Source of the DNA: Chrysophaeum taylorii
Taxonomy: Eukaryota > Sar > Pelagophyceae > Pelagomonadales > Pelagomonadaceae
Length of the DNA stretch: 64,000 nucleotides
Assembly: GCA_029834535.1 (NCBI GenBank)
Contig: JAQMWT010000318.1
Location: 1 to 64,000, forward strand
Reading direction: 5' to 3'
The notes beneath the pieces are model-generated. The model was not told the DNA's origin. It did not search any database and saw only the letters and a list, made by a program, of their open reading frames with translations. Positions 28,895 through 41,247 of this stretch are shown piece by piece. Position 1 is the first letter of the stretch, and every line of letters starts with the position of its first letter. The translations under genes and the position numbers were made by a program.

Positions 28895-29470
28895 TAGCTG
28901 ACTCTCTAAAGGGGTGGACACAAAAGATCTCCCGACAATTCGATACCATCCCGCAGAGCCCCAAGGGTTTTGAAGGAGCGCAGCTGACGGCGACTTTTTC
29001 AACAAGAAAGAAAACGACCACAAGAGATCACCTGGAGACGACTCAAATTCAAACGCGCTCGAAGGAGGAGGAGCAGGCGCAGCGCTTGTGAAAAAACGGA
29101 TCGTTTTTGAGAGCAACGACATAAGGCCCGCGTCAAGGTGCGAAGCATATAAAACTCCTCGTCGACTTCGGAACCGCGTCGCACGAAAGTTCCGTTCAAC
29201 AACTACTAACTTGTTGTGTGCGGCCATTCTCGGAATTCTTCGTAGGTTTCTTCCTCGATCAGCACGACAAGCAAAAAAAAAAAAATCGAGGCGAAGCGAC
29301 AATCTGGAGTACTTCTTTTCTTTTCTTTTCGCGGAAAATAAAACGGAGTCACTTCGCCCCGAACTCTCAAGGTGGCGGAAATTATATTATGGACGAAGAC
29401 CAAGTTTGGGGCCGGCCGGCAACTTATGCTGGGCCGAAGCCTACGAAAAACAAAAACCGCGTCATGATGT
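28895..29470 (+). pseudogene. Repeat family C, copy 1, left part
   Basis: Matches 36935-37575 (copy 2) and 52310-52800 (copy 3). Shared boxes are the GATCGTTTT/GAGAGCAACGA stretch, the AACTTGTTGTGTGCGGCCATTC box, AAAATCGAGGCGAAGCGAC, ACGGAGTCACTTCGC, and CTCAAGGTGGCGGAAATTATATTATGGACGA. Readable peptide: NSQGGGNYIMDE. The copy is split at 29470 by the 1563-bp TIR element and resumes at 31034. Confidence 0.6.
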
Positions 29471-31033
29471 TAAAGGAAGCAACGAAACCAGAGTTGGCGT
29501 TCGCGATTGTCTGCACCACTAAGTCTTTACTCACTTTTTGATAGTACAACTGCGTTGCCGCAATTTGTGGCACAGTGTTGGGGAGGGGAGGGGTTGGTTA
29601 CAGAGTTAAGAACTCTAAGGATAAGGCGGGGCTGGAAAGGAAGGAAGGGGGGAGGATCAAAGCCAGAGCGTTGAGCGAGGGGAGGGGGTAGTAGGGAGGG
29701 TGGTGTTAGAAGCTGCGGCATGTCCGAGAGTCTTCGACGTTCCGAGACACGGCGGCACCAGGTGCATGCGAGAAGAACATGGCGGTCATATGAATATACC
29801 GTGTTGTTGTTTTAACGCCTCTCAGTCGTCGTCGTCAGAAGTCGTCGTCGTCGTTCTCTTCCTCCGCATCTTCGCCGTCATCATCATCATCATCGACGTC
29901 AGTTTCTTCGCCTCGAAAATCATGATCGCGGCCTAGTGTGTTTGGCGTCTTCTCTAGTAGATTTCCCACACACAGGCGGTCATAATCAATGTCGCCATGC
30001 ACCTACTTCCAGATGATGGGGTAGTCAATGTTTGATGACGAACCAAGAATTATAATTATCGAGGCGAGAGACTTGAAGAATAAAAACGGAGCGCGCTATT
30101 CGTCAGTCAGTCAGTTTCCCCAAAAAAATCGGAACACACGTTCCTCGTGCGCCTCAGTTTGAGTCGCGCTGCCTTTACTTTCGAACATGAGCGTCGCAGG
30201 CGGGTAATCTGCCCGGATCTTGGGATCAGCGTACGTTTCAGGCAGGTCCACTTCTTTTGCCTCGAAGAATGCCGTCTCTCTTCTTTGACGAAACGTGATC
30301 ATTCTGTCCCGGGCATAGAGAGGAACTTCTTTGCCTTTTCTACTTGTGCGTCGTGGGCTTGCGGAGCAGTTGCGACCTTCTTCTTCTTCGAGAGTTGTCG
30401 TCACCTAAATCTAGCAGATTCTCGTCGTACTTGTCATCACTATGATTCGTTTTGCGTCGCTTCGTTGGGGAAGGCAGCAGCAGCGTTGGCTCCGTTGCTT
30501 GCATCAAGTCCAACGGGCGCGCTGCCTCTCTCTCTCCATGTACGGTCGAACCGAGTCTCTTGACTACTACTAAAGTAGCCCGTCGCCGCAACAGGGAGCA
30601 CTTTTTTTTTCAATATTGATCGAAGGCCTCAGCATCATCATCAGGTTGCCGCCGACCCGACAGCCTTCTCGGTGGGGCGAACTGCGTGCAGCGCCTCTCC
30701 GGTTCTTCTTTTATGCAAATATCCCGAGCAGTTGAGACCAATCCATCGCATTCTTCCCATTCCACCTCACGGAAGTTGCGCTTGTTCACGAGGCCCGCCT
30801 CGCGCATCATCCGTACCTGAAGTGTGTCTCGTTGAGTGGGCGGACGGTGTTTATGGCGCGAACCATATCGAAGACGACCGGGACGTCGCCTTCGGTTTGG
30901 AGTGTTCGGGGGGTTCGCTACTGGTTCGCGTTTTCTTCGGATTCGCGCGCTGCTGTTGCGTGGATGCGAACCACAGCGAACGCGGAGCGAGTTCGTCGAA
31001 CGCGAACCAGGTCGTGGTTCGTTGCTTCCTTTA
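29471..31033 (-). mobile_element. 1563-bp TIR DNA transposon with 8-bp target duplication
   Basis: Inverted ends TAAAGGAAGCAACGAA (perfect over 16 bp, then ACCA versus CCA) at 29471 and 31033, flanked by the direct repeat CATGATGT at 29463-29470 and 31034-31041. The paralogous family C copy at 37564-37573 has a single uninterrupted CATGATGT, which is the empty site. An 8-bp duplication suggests a hAT-type (or similar) transposase acted on it. Its interior carries minus-strand coding remnants related to repeat family B. Confidence 0.88.
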
Positions 31034-31101
31034 CATGATGTGCTGGGGCGCGATTTATTTATTTTTTTATTTATACGCGGCGCTTTTTTTCTCGGCGGCA
31101 C
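30111..31101 (-). pseudogene. Family B-related gene inside the TIR element (frameshifted)
   Basis: Minus-strand frames: 31101-30610 (QVRMMREAGLVNKRNF...VEWEECDGLVSTARDICIK, then a DDDAEAF end), 30591-30340 (PTKRRKTNHSDDKYDENLLD with the LLDLGDD box) and 30404-30111 (FEAKEVDLPETYADPKIRAD...ATLMFESKGSA...EERVF). The LLDLGDD and TLLFES...EERVF boxes are shared with the family B copies at 21.4-23.9 and 53.4-55.0 kb. Only about 30111-31033 lies within the element. Function unknown; it could be the worn end of the element's own protein. Confidence 0.5.
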
Positions 31102-31400
31102 GCTTTCGAGGCGTTGCAGCGCTGCAAGGACGGCTGCGTCTGCGGCCTCGAGAACGGCGCCGTCTGCGAGGACGCCAGCAAAGTCACGTACAACATGATT
31201 TTACCTCAAAAGCGGAAGCGGTGCAGCAAGAAGGCGCTGGAGGATCTTGCATTTGCCGCCGTGCCGGATGATGCTAAAGATGAGGAGGAAGAGGACTTCG
31301 AGCGCGAGATCGGTCACGGTCAGGAGTAGCGTCTCACATCGCTCGAGTTGGGTCCACGACCCTGGCAACAAAACTGTAAATCAATGCTGCACAGATCGCG
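31034..31400 (+). pseudogene. Repeat family C, copy 1, right part: Cys-rich protein end
   Basis: Resumes after the TIR element. Encodes QRCKDGCVCGLENGAVCEDA, then KRKRCSKKALEDLAFAAVPD and an acidic end (EEEDFEREIGHGQE, stop at 31327-31329). Paired CxC-like spacing CKDGCVCG...VC resembles the start of CXC/tesmin-type zinc-binding domains but is too short to assign. The 3' flank CTGGCAACAAAACTG recurs at 16890 and, diverged, at 53020. Confidence 0.5.
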
Positions 31401-31928
31401 CCATGTTCGCTATACGGCACGCGGCCTTTCTCCCCGCCCTCCCCGAGTCGAGCCAGCGCGGACTTTAGAATCTTCGAACGTCCTCGCCTCCAGACGCCGC
31501 ATCCTAACCAGTCCTCAACGAAGCATTTTTTTGGCCCGAAGAAGAATGCAAACTTGTGGGAAATACGACACCCATCTATCTGGGATGTTGGTGCGAGGCC
31601 CCTAAAAAACCTCAGCCGCTCCTGTCTACCATACGCACGCATTATATTCAGCGTTGGGAATTCACTTCAGCGAGTGAGCCACTTTTCACCAGCCGCGCAA
31701 TTTTGGTCGAGTGAACACGTCGCCATACCGTGAAGAACCTTGGTGAAGTGAGCGGCACTTTAAAACGCCAGCGCCGGTCCCTGCCGCGCCCCGTCACTTC
31801 CGTGCCCCCCGCGCGCTATTTTTGCCTCCTAGGTCATGTGCTCTTAGATTCATTCGCGTTAAATTCGGGGCGAAGGAGGAGTTAGTTACCGTGGATGGCG
31901 TTCAGTGTTTCTTACTTTAGGCGATGTG

Positions 31929-31981
31929 AACGAACGAACGAACGAACGAACGAACGAACGAACGAACGAACGAACGAACGA
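31929..31981. repeat. (AACG)n microsatellite
   Basis: Thirteen uninterrupted GAAC/AACG units. Confidence 0.95.
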
Positions 31982-32309
31982 CCTCGGTATCTTCGTCCGG
32001 TTCTTCCTCATCAACCTCCGTCTCCAAAGAGCCCTCGGGGAAGGAATCATGGTGCTCCCGGCGTTTTTGAAAAACTCGGTCTCGTGTCACACGAGGTCCC
32101 TGAACTTAAAATCCGGGCCGCCGCCGCCGCCGCAATGAAGAAGAAATTCTTGTTCATGCACAGTATACTGGCAACTTTGTCCGTCTCGTCCGACCCGAGC
32201 ATGACCGTGTTTCTTTCCCTCGATCAGGACAAGATTTCCAACGCCCAGGCAGCGCTGACAGTAGTAGCTCTGCTGCGCGCCGTGTGTACTACCAATTGAA
32301 AAAAACCTA

Positions 32310-32800
32310 AAAGGCTCTCGCCATGTCCGGAAGGAAGGAACCCATACTGCTCCTTGGTGAGCGGTCGATACAGCCAGATCTGTGAAGCCGAGACTTCATC
32401 CTTCTTCTCGAGCTCAGGATAATGTTCTTTCCAGTTGAGCGATCTCGAGAGCCTGATATCACCATTGAGCGAAGACCTACCTGTTCAAACTCCACATTGA
32501 AAAAAACGGCGGGCATCTGGTTCTCAGGCATACCAAAAGGCTCATCGCCACTAATGTCGTCGTCCCGAGCGTCGCCAAGAGTCTGCGGGCTGGCGCAGGC
32601 TCGGGGGTCGGCTAAGGCTCGGAGGAAGTCTTCGCCTTTTCGTCGTGGAATGCAGTCCGTGCGTAAATCACACATTCTTCCTTGAGCAAGCAAGCAACTT
32701 CCTGACCCGAGCTCGCTGTTCGGAGGACGACAGGCGCCGGCAGTTGATAGTCCGAATGTCAACAAGGAAGGCAATCATCTCGCGATGGTTTTTCATTCGT
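32310..32800 (-). pseudogene. Hypothetical protein fragment (frameshifted)
   Basis: Two minus-strand frames with good protein character meet near 32470: the first ends FNVEFEQVGLRS, the second runs SLNWKEHYPELEKK...QYGFLPSGHGESLLGFFQ. Unknown family; no neighbour gives a role. It could be a host gene fragment or part of an element. Confidence 0.4.
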
Positions 32801-33753
32801 ACTTGAAGTGACGCACGTAGTTTTTTTTCATTATTCCCGCAAAAACACCGACGCTCACATTCGAGTATAGCCCGCTCAAGACAGACAGACAGACTTTGCC
32901 GGTCTCGCTGAGGTCGTCAACATCGACAGTCTTACGTTGTTGCATGGATTTCGCAGTTATTTATGTTCGGGAGATCAATGACTTCTAGCGCCGTCCCAGC
33001 TCAATCGCCGAGACTCGATCATGTTGTGCTTGATTGATCAATGCGGCGCACGCCCCCTTATATGGTATAAGTGTTCGTGTTGCACGAAAACAACGGCCAC
33101 GTGCGTTATAGCAAAAATCGCCTCGAATTCAGCCGACGCCACCCATTGCTCGCTCATCACTGATTGATTGTCCAGGGGAGTCCAATGTGGGTAGTTTGAG
33201 CACGTGGTGCATACGCAGCAAACAACGAATAAGTTGGTAGCGCGCCCGGAACCTCGACTTATCGAGGAGGTCGAGCTTGGGCGATTTATTTCCCCGGCTG
33301 CTGTAATGGCAATAACGCATGCAGGTCCTTCAAACGTGTGCCGTAAGAAAGTACTTGGGTCCATCGTGGCCATCACTGTTCAGCAGCTCCTGGCCAGCTG
33401 GAATGAATGGATTGATTACCTGCGTGCCTCTGGATCGTGTCAAGTCGCCACAGGCCGCTGCCGAGATTTTTCAGAAGAGATATATCATGCAAAATGCGGC
33501 GAGGATCCTTCAGTCGTCCCACGCCTGGTTGATCGTCCTTTTTTTCTGGCGTGTTTTCGGCCCTGGTTTTATAGCGCGAGCTCTCTACTGTTTTGGTATG
33601 CGGAAAGACAGAAGAAGGGAGTTCGTCCTCGTCTCGACGCTGATGGGTCGAGCTCGCATAAACGCATGCCCTATCTAGCTTTTGCACTACGTATCTTCTC
33701 AGTCAATGCGGCAAGCGCGGGCATTATAGCACGAAGTGTCGCGACCGCATAAA

Positions 33754-34877
33754 TCCTAACTACTAATCGACAGATGTTTGTCTGTTTTTAAATGTCGACT
33801 GCTAAGAGGGGGGGGTGTGTGTGGGGATGTTTGTCTGTTTGTTTGTTTGTCTGTCTGTCTGTCCCTCGATTTAGGGTAAGGATCAGGTAGGCGCGAGAGT
33901 AAGGATCAGGTAGGCGCGAGAGCCAGACAGTGATCCTCCAAGCCGTCTACGGCGACCTCGCAGACTATTTCCACGACCCGCGGCGGCTCTTTTAGCCAGC
34001 GCGCCATTCTCACGCCCCGTCGAAACGATGTTGTCGATGCTGACAACGCGCGCATGACCGCGGCCTTTTTTTCCCGGAGACGAGGCGTCGGAGTTCTTTT
34101 AGGCAGACTAGGTTTGGTCGGAAGACGACGCCTCGCTCTTTACAGTCGAGTTTTCAACTCCCTGACAACCAACGGCATGCTGACTTTGATCGCGAGCTTA
34201 AAGTCTTCGCAACCTCGACCCGTCGCACGGCCACTGCAACGGTACCAGATACATGATTGATCGTGTCGTGTCACCGAGGCTCCTCCAACCTGTATCCCTC
34301 AAGGCCCGCCTACGCCAAACGATCAACAAGAGCCAGGACCAGACGCCCCGCGAGGTCCGCGTCCTCTTGCCCACAAGCCCGTCTTCTGTCACGTCCAGCT
34401 CTACGTGGCTCTCTGTCGATCGGCAACCCCGAGAATATACTCTTCTGAGTCGACGACTCCGCCCTACCCCACACGTGCTGCGCAATACCGATAAGCCCCC
34501 TCCCTGCGTCTACACGCGCACTGTAGGTGAACTTACTGGGACCACGTGGACTTACTGGGGTTTGAGATTGGGACTAGGTGAATATAGTGACCAGGTGAAC
34601 TTACTGAGACCAGGTGAGCTTACTGAGAGTTTTAGAGTAAAATGAAAGGTTAGCGGCGTGTGCGGATCGAAGCAGCTTAGATTGGCTGAGGCGACAGCGA
34701 CGAGCTCGAAGGAGTGGTGTGAGCACGAGTGGGTTTACGCCGAACTTACTGGGGTTGGAGATTTGGACGAGGTGAACTTACTAGGACCAGGTGAACTTAC
34801 TGGGACCAGGTGAACTTACTGGGGTTAGAGATTGGGACTAGGTGAACTTACTGGCGAACTTACTGGCCTGCACTTGT
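33754..34877 (+). mobile_element. Helitron-type repeat, copy H3
   Basis: The shortest clean copy. Starts TCCTAACTACTAATCGACAG and ends GGCCTGCACTTGT. The helicase remnant is the clearest here: LRNLDPSHGHCNGTRYM at about 34205-34255, then LRQTINKSQDQTPREVRVL in another frame at about 34310-34370. It ends in the GGTGAACTTACTGGG array (34525-34860). Confidence 0.78.
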
Positions 34878-35007
34878 AAATAAATATATAACCAGGCTGC
34901 GGATAGAGTCATCTATGTACTGTGATGGCAGCCTGCTCAAGTTGGACGCTTAAACGGGATGTGTAGCGAACTCTGCCGTCGTGCTCAAATACCAGGTCAT
35001 GCATCCA

Positions 35008-35058
<51 letters not shown>

Positions 35059-35832
35059 CAGCGACTGACTGAAAAACGGCACGTTTTTTTCTTCTTCGAA
35101 GATCCCATGAACGTTGATAAATCTCCGAAGTGCGATGGCCGTCCAAAAGCGAAGTCGAGCAAACAACAACATTGGCGTGCGTGCGTGGGACTAGACCTTC
35201 CATCGAGTCGGTGCCGCCGAACCAGTAGTGGCGGTCTACAGCTGGGCTGAGTGCAGTTCCACGAAGATCCGACGGCCTCCTCGCAACAACAACAACGGAC
35301 TCCGCCAAGTCGGGTCGACAGCATCTTGACGATGGTGTCTGCCAGGGTTGTTGTCCTCCTCCAATCCGCTTGACACACCACATCGCGCGCCATATCGACG
35401 TATTCGCAGTGATTGAGTCGACGCAATTAGCGCGCTTCAGGAGAACCTACGGTAACCACAGTTCGCCCACGTCGTTCTGCCGTCGGCGTCCCCTCGGTGC
35501 CAAGAGCGACCGCCGGCCGTCGGCCGAACGAGTGTCCATCCGCGCAGGAGTTCGCCCGGGATGACACGCCTTCGCGATCTAGCGTGGTGTCGGCACGAAA
35601 CCCGGCGCTAGAAGACGTCGAGTCCACACAAAAAAAAAAATTGCTTCTGATTCACGTCGCCGCCGTGGAGGCCGGTACAGGAGTTGGCCTGACCGGCTCT
35701 GCTTCTGACATCATCGCCTATGTGGCTTGCTCGCCAAAAGCAAAGTCGTGAGCAGCAGCAGCAGCAGCAGCAGGACGCCTTTACTTACTTAAGTAATAAA
35801 GTACAGCAGTCCCGGCGGCGTTTAAAAAAACA
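34878..35832. other. Intergenic with a (CT)n run and one possible exon
   Basis: (CT)n at 35010-35053. Plus strand 35432-35751 is open and protein-like at its end (NPALEDVESTQKKKLLLIH, then AAVEAGTGVGLTGSASDIIA, stop at 35749-35751). It is preceded by CAATTAG, which could be a splice acceptor like those of the cofilin gene. Unknown family. A GCA triplet run (35751-35773) follows. Confidence 0.35.
35010..35053. repeat. (CT)n microsatellite
   Basis: About 22 CT units. Confidence 0.95.
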
Positions 35833-36552
35833 TCAGTCCACCCAGTATTCGGGGATATGCGTGATACCGACGTCAGGGTCCCACAAGCCACCCTCGAGCC
35901 AGAGGCGGCCGCCCGGCCAGTCGGGGAACCAGCCGGCGTATATGTTGGTGTAGGCCTCGATGTCGGCGTAGCCGAGGAGGAAGAGGAGCGTAAAAATGGC
36001 AGCCCACCCAGTTAATTTCGAGCGGAGTAGGTCCCAACGGAGCTCGTTTAAATCGACTCGGTACCGGTCGAGCTTGGTCTGCGCAATTTCCGGCGTTGCC
36101 GTGTTCGCCCCCTGGGCGAAGCAGTCAAAAACAGCGCGGATGGCGAGGCCGTCTGCATCGTTCGCCCTTTGAAAGGCGTCGTACGTCAAAAAACCGCGCG
36201 AAGCCATGTAATTGTTCTCCACGGGATAATCCCGGACGCACTGCTCGACGTCCGTCAAAACGATCCGTTCCAGATCGGCGCGCGGCACGCGGCGGGGATA
36301 CAACGGAAGCCAATAGTCGCCGCCCTCGCCGAGCTGCTGGATGCGCACCACGTTCCTGAACATTCCCGGAAAAGCGGACCGTGCGATGCCGGCACCGCCG
36401 GAAGCGCCAAAGAACCAAATAAAGGCGCGCGACCGCGCCGCCATCATGGGGTCGACGTCCTCGGGCGTCAGCGCCACCTTTGAGGGCGCCGGGCTCTTAC
36501 TCACAGGGACGAATGCCTTGGCAGGGATCGACCATAGGACGATCCAAAACAT
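35833..36552 (-). CDS. Predicted plastid-targeted membrane protein, unknown function
   Basis: 239 codons, intact single exon. The N-terminus MFWIVLWSIPAKAFVPVSKS is a short signal peptide whose predicted cleavage site is followed by Phe (AKA|FVP) and then a Ser/Pro/Lys stretch. This is the bipartite signal of heterokont and related secondary plastids (ER signal plus transit peptide with Phe at +1). The mature part is about 150 residues with one clear transmembrane segment near the C-terminus (LTGWAAIFTLLFLLGYADI) and a possible amphipathic hydrophobic stretch near residues 45-60. It ends with a Trp/Pro-rich tail (WFPDWPGGRLW...HIPEYWVD), suggesting a thylakoid protein with a lumenal or stromal tail. 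I do not recognise the family. Targeting is inferred from the N-terminus only. Confidence 0.75.
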   Translation of the reverse strand: MFWIVLWSIPAKAFVPVSKSPAPSKVALTPEDVDPMMAARSRAFIWFFGASGGAGIARSAFPGMFRNVVRIQQLGEGGDYWLPLYPRRVPRADLERIVLTDVEQCVRDYPVENNYMASRGFLTYDAFQRANDADGLAIRAVFDCFAQGANTATPEIAQTKLDRYRVDLNELRWDLLRSKLTGWAAIFTLLFLLGYADIEAYTNIYAGWFPDWPGGRLWLEGGLWDPDVGITHIPEYWVD

Positions 36553-36659
36553 TATTATTGTTCAACTAATTTAGGGTTTACACGACGACGACACTTGGAA
36601 AAATAAATTAATTAATTAATTACCAGATTTGTGGCCACCCGAAGAGCGAGCCAAAGGTA

Positions 36660-38450
<1,791 letters not shown>

Positions 38451-39097
38451 CACGGGCAGCGCGATAGGAAGAAGACGGCAGCCTACTGTCAGTCAAGTGG
38501 ACCCAGCTGAGTACTCACGGGCGCGCCGTGGAGCCTGCTCGTGAGCTTATTAGAAGAAAAGGCTTAATTCCATTCTTGCGCTTTTCGCGTCGACTAGGGG
38601 TGGGGAGGGCGCAGGAGATCGAGATACTTTCGGACTTAAAGACGGTAACTTCCTTCCTTTATCCTTCCCTCCCCCCAAAAAAAAAATTATTGATCAGAGC
38701 CGCTAATGGCTGATTTTGCATCTAGAGCTCTTAGAACACGAGCTGCTAAAACAACGACTCGAGATTGGCGAGGTTACTGCTACCAAACCGCACCCTCGCG
38801 TACTAACCCGACTTTCTCATTGGCTGCACTTACTTACGTGGGTGCTGACGTGTAGCGAGCTAAACGAGCAGCCATTCAGGGGGGGCGTTGTTCTAGATAC
38901 AAAATCAGCCCCACCAATTAAGGAGACATGCTCGTTTGCGGCGGCGGTAGAGAGTCCGGCTGGCCTATGGCTCGCGGCGGCAGGCTTTAGGGCGGGGTCG
39001 TCCCGCGTCGAGGTTCAGTTCAGCGGGGAAGCATATTGCCCAAGGTGCGAGAAGGCAGACAAGTGCTAGTGTTCGCAACGATTTCTCGAGAGCATAG
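38451..39097. other. Intergenic, 3' side of the RAP gene
   Basis: No supported coding sequence. A-run at 38677-38687. The region probably contains the 3' UTR of the RAP-domain gene. Confidence 0.5.
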
Positions 39098-40451
39098 TTA
39101 CGCACGCGCCGTTGCGAAAGTTTGCAGCCTGGACCAGAGGTAAGAGTCCTGTTCTCGCGCGCCGTCGAGAACGTTCCACTCAAAGAAGGGGTATGCAAAA
39201 ACGTCCCAGCCAAGCCGCCACAGCACTTGAAGCGCGTAGACCCGTTCTCAATCCTCGTTCTCTTAAGGTAGTGGAATGGCCCGTCGACTTGGACCGCGCA
39301 GTTGATGTCAGGCTGAGGCATGTCGAGCGACAATCCCTCTTTGGTCGCGTGCTCGAAGACGTGCAATTCGGTCGAGCGCGGTCGCAACGTCGCGCTGGAT
39401 GATGGGTCCTAACGTTGATAAGCCATCTGAAGCATCTGCTGGTGGTTTGACAGCGGCTGGTTGGGCCACTCGAGGTGAAAGTGCAGCGGTGGAGCTGCGA
39501 CAAGCGTCGATCATCGAGGGCATCAAAAGATCGTTCGCGGCGACGGAGGCGATCGCCGCGAAAAGTCCGAAGTCTTTTTCCCAATCCACGCAGGCAAATG
39601 CCCACGCCGTGTTGGCGAGGTTCTGCGGATTGAACTCGCCCAGCCGCGAAGGAGCCGCGCCGGCGATCGCCGCGAAGAGCTCGGGTGCCTCGATGCCCGC
39701 CGTCGCGAAGGCCCGCGCCGCGTTGGCGAGCGCTTGCGCGCCGAACCCTCGAATGCAGCGCCGACAAGCGTCCGCGAGGGCCATCACGCGGCGATCGCGT
39801 CGCATATCGCGGTTTCGGCCTCCAAACTTGGCGACACGGTGCGCGGCAGTCGACAAGTTCCGAGCGCTGAATTCGTCCCCGCGAGCCGCGAAGAGCGAGA
39901 AAATCGTCTCGGGAGTCGCACCGCGGCCCGTCATCCCCACTTGATTTGTTGCCATCGCGGTGCCTCGGCACTAGTGGCTCGCGTGTGGCTCATGCCTGTG
40001 CCGCGACTGTCGACGTGGCGTACGTCGCCGCGCCGCCGCGTCTCGCGCCCTCGTCGCGCCGGCGACACGGACCGGCTCGAGTCTCGACCGTCGCGCTGCC
40101 GGTTGTCGTTCGCGCCAGAAAGTCGTCGGCTCGGCGGCGATCGAGACCGGTGCACCAAGTTTCGACCGTCGCGGCACAACTTGTCGTCGTTTGCATCGTC
40201 TTGGCTACGGATTCTTCGTCGTCCAATCGGGGACGGCGAACGGCGTCGGTCTCGATCGGCGCGCCGTTGGTGGTTGTCTCGCCCCTGTGGTCTTCGTACC
40301 ACCGCGACCGGTCTTGCTTCTTCTGGTGGCGCTCGTAGTAGCTTGATGACGGTGAGTCACCGCGTCGCCCCCAAGTTGATGTAGTCCTCGTTTTCTCCCA
40401 GTCCCTTCCTCTTAAACGGGTATCATCGCTGCGCCACGGGCGCCGGTCCAC
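39098..40451 (-). CDS. RS-rich OPR/RAP-domain RNA-binding protein (frameshifted)
   Basis: Three parts on the minus strand. 40451-39931: an Arg/Ser/Asp-rich region like an RS domain (SRSPPSRRLSG, SVSPARRGRETRRRG) in two frames. 39955-39308: helical 38-residue-type repeats of the OPR/FASTK-like kind, with the signature FNPQNLANTAWAFACVDWEKD and the related GAQALANAARAFATAGIEAPEL. About 39380-39098: a RAP domain, with LSLDMPQPDINCAVQVDGPFHYL, then in a shifted frame LWRLGWDVFAYPFFEWNVLD and the end ATARA before a stop at 39098-39100. OPR-RAP proteins bind organellar or nuclear RNA and are expanded in algae. Frame changes near 39310-39390, 39230 and 39945 mean a pseudogene, assembly indels or missed tiny introns. 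If the RS part is really fused, that is unusual. A start at 39955 (MATNQVGM) is the alternative. Confidence 0.65.
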
Positions 40452-40616
40452 ACGGCGAGGCGACGGCTCGTCGACGCGCCACTTCCGACGATCGTCGTCG
40501 GAAGTGGCGCTGCCTTTTTACACTGCGTCGATCCATCGCGATGAGGTCCTTTGAAAGCGCTGTGTTATTCACACCGGCGTCCTCCTAACTACTAATCGAC
40601 AGATGTTTGTCTGTTT

Positions 40617-40797
40617 CACAGGGGTGTATATAGCCCCGGGCACTCGCACACACCAGGACCGGCATTCCTAACCTCACCTTTTGGTTATGGGCCCTCGAGG
40701 GCCCATAACCAAAAGTCGAGGGCCCATAACCAAAAGGTGAGGGTAGGAATGCCGGTCCTGGTGTGTGCGAGTGCCCGGGGCTATATATACCCCTGTG
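40617..40797. repeat. Near-perfect palindromic insert (fold-back element)
   Basis: Two arms of about 80 bp, beginning CACAGGGGTGTATATAGCC and ending in its complement, meet at GGGCCCTCGAGGGCCC. The unit TCGAGGGCCCATAACCAAAAG is duplicated in the centre. TGTTT occurs on both sides (40612-40616 and 40798-40802), a possible 5-bp target duplication, though the surrounding sequence is itself repetitive. Confidence 0.9.
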
Positions 40798-41247
40798 TGT
40801 TTGTCTGTCTGTCTGTCTTTAAATGTCGACTGCTAAGAGGGGGTCTGTCTGTCTGTCTTTAAATGTCGACTGCTAAGAGGGGGGGGTGTGTGTGGGTCTG
40901 TCTGTCTGTCTGTTTGTCCTTAAATGTCGACTGATACCCCTGTGTGTTTGTCTGTCTGTCTGTCTTTAAATGTCGACTGCTAAGAGGGGGTCTGTCTGTC
41001 TGTCTGTTTGTCTTTAAATGTCGACTGATACCCCTGTGTGTTTGTCTGTCTGTCTGTCTTTAAATGTCGACTGGTAAGAGGGGGTCTGTCTGTCTGTCTG
41101 TTTGTCTTTAAATGTCGCCTGCTAAGAGGCGTGTGTGTGGGGAGCATGAAGGATGTGGGTGGGTGTGTGTGTGGGGTAGGAGGGATGTGCCTGACGGGCG
41201 GAGATAAGTAGCTGTCTGTTTGTCTTTAAATGTCGACTGCTAAGAGC
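40798..41247. repeat. Tandem array of the Helitron 5'-end unit
   Basis: At least six partial units of GTCTGTCTGTC + TTTAAATGTCGACTG(C)TAAGAGG, some fused to GATACCCCTGTGTGTTTG, which is the end of the palindromic insert. The duplications therefore happened after that insertion. Confidence 0.88.

Larger units (their letters stand above)
31401..33753. other. Mixed intergenic DNA with short coding remnants
   Basis: An (AACG)n repeat at 31929-31981 encodes Arg-Thr-Asn-Glu units in one plus-strand frame, with VLPAFLKNSVSCHTRSL following. Minus strand 32800-32310 is clearly protein-like in two frames: PRRKGEDFLRALADPRACA...MPAVFFNVEFEQV, then SRSLNWKEHYPELEKKDEVS...IWLYRPLTKEQYGFL. This is a decayed gene of unknown family. 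33200-33750 plus has a 182-codon frame without recognisable features. Confidence 0.35.

Noticed and set aside
34950-35426. 158-codon minus-strand frame with Cys cluster and Arg-Glu repeats
   Set aside because: Spans the CT microsatellite, and the opposite strand is equally open; no motif.
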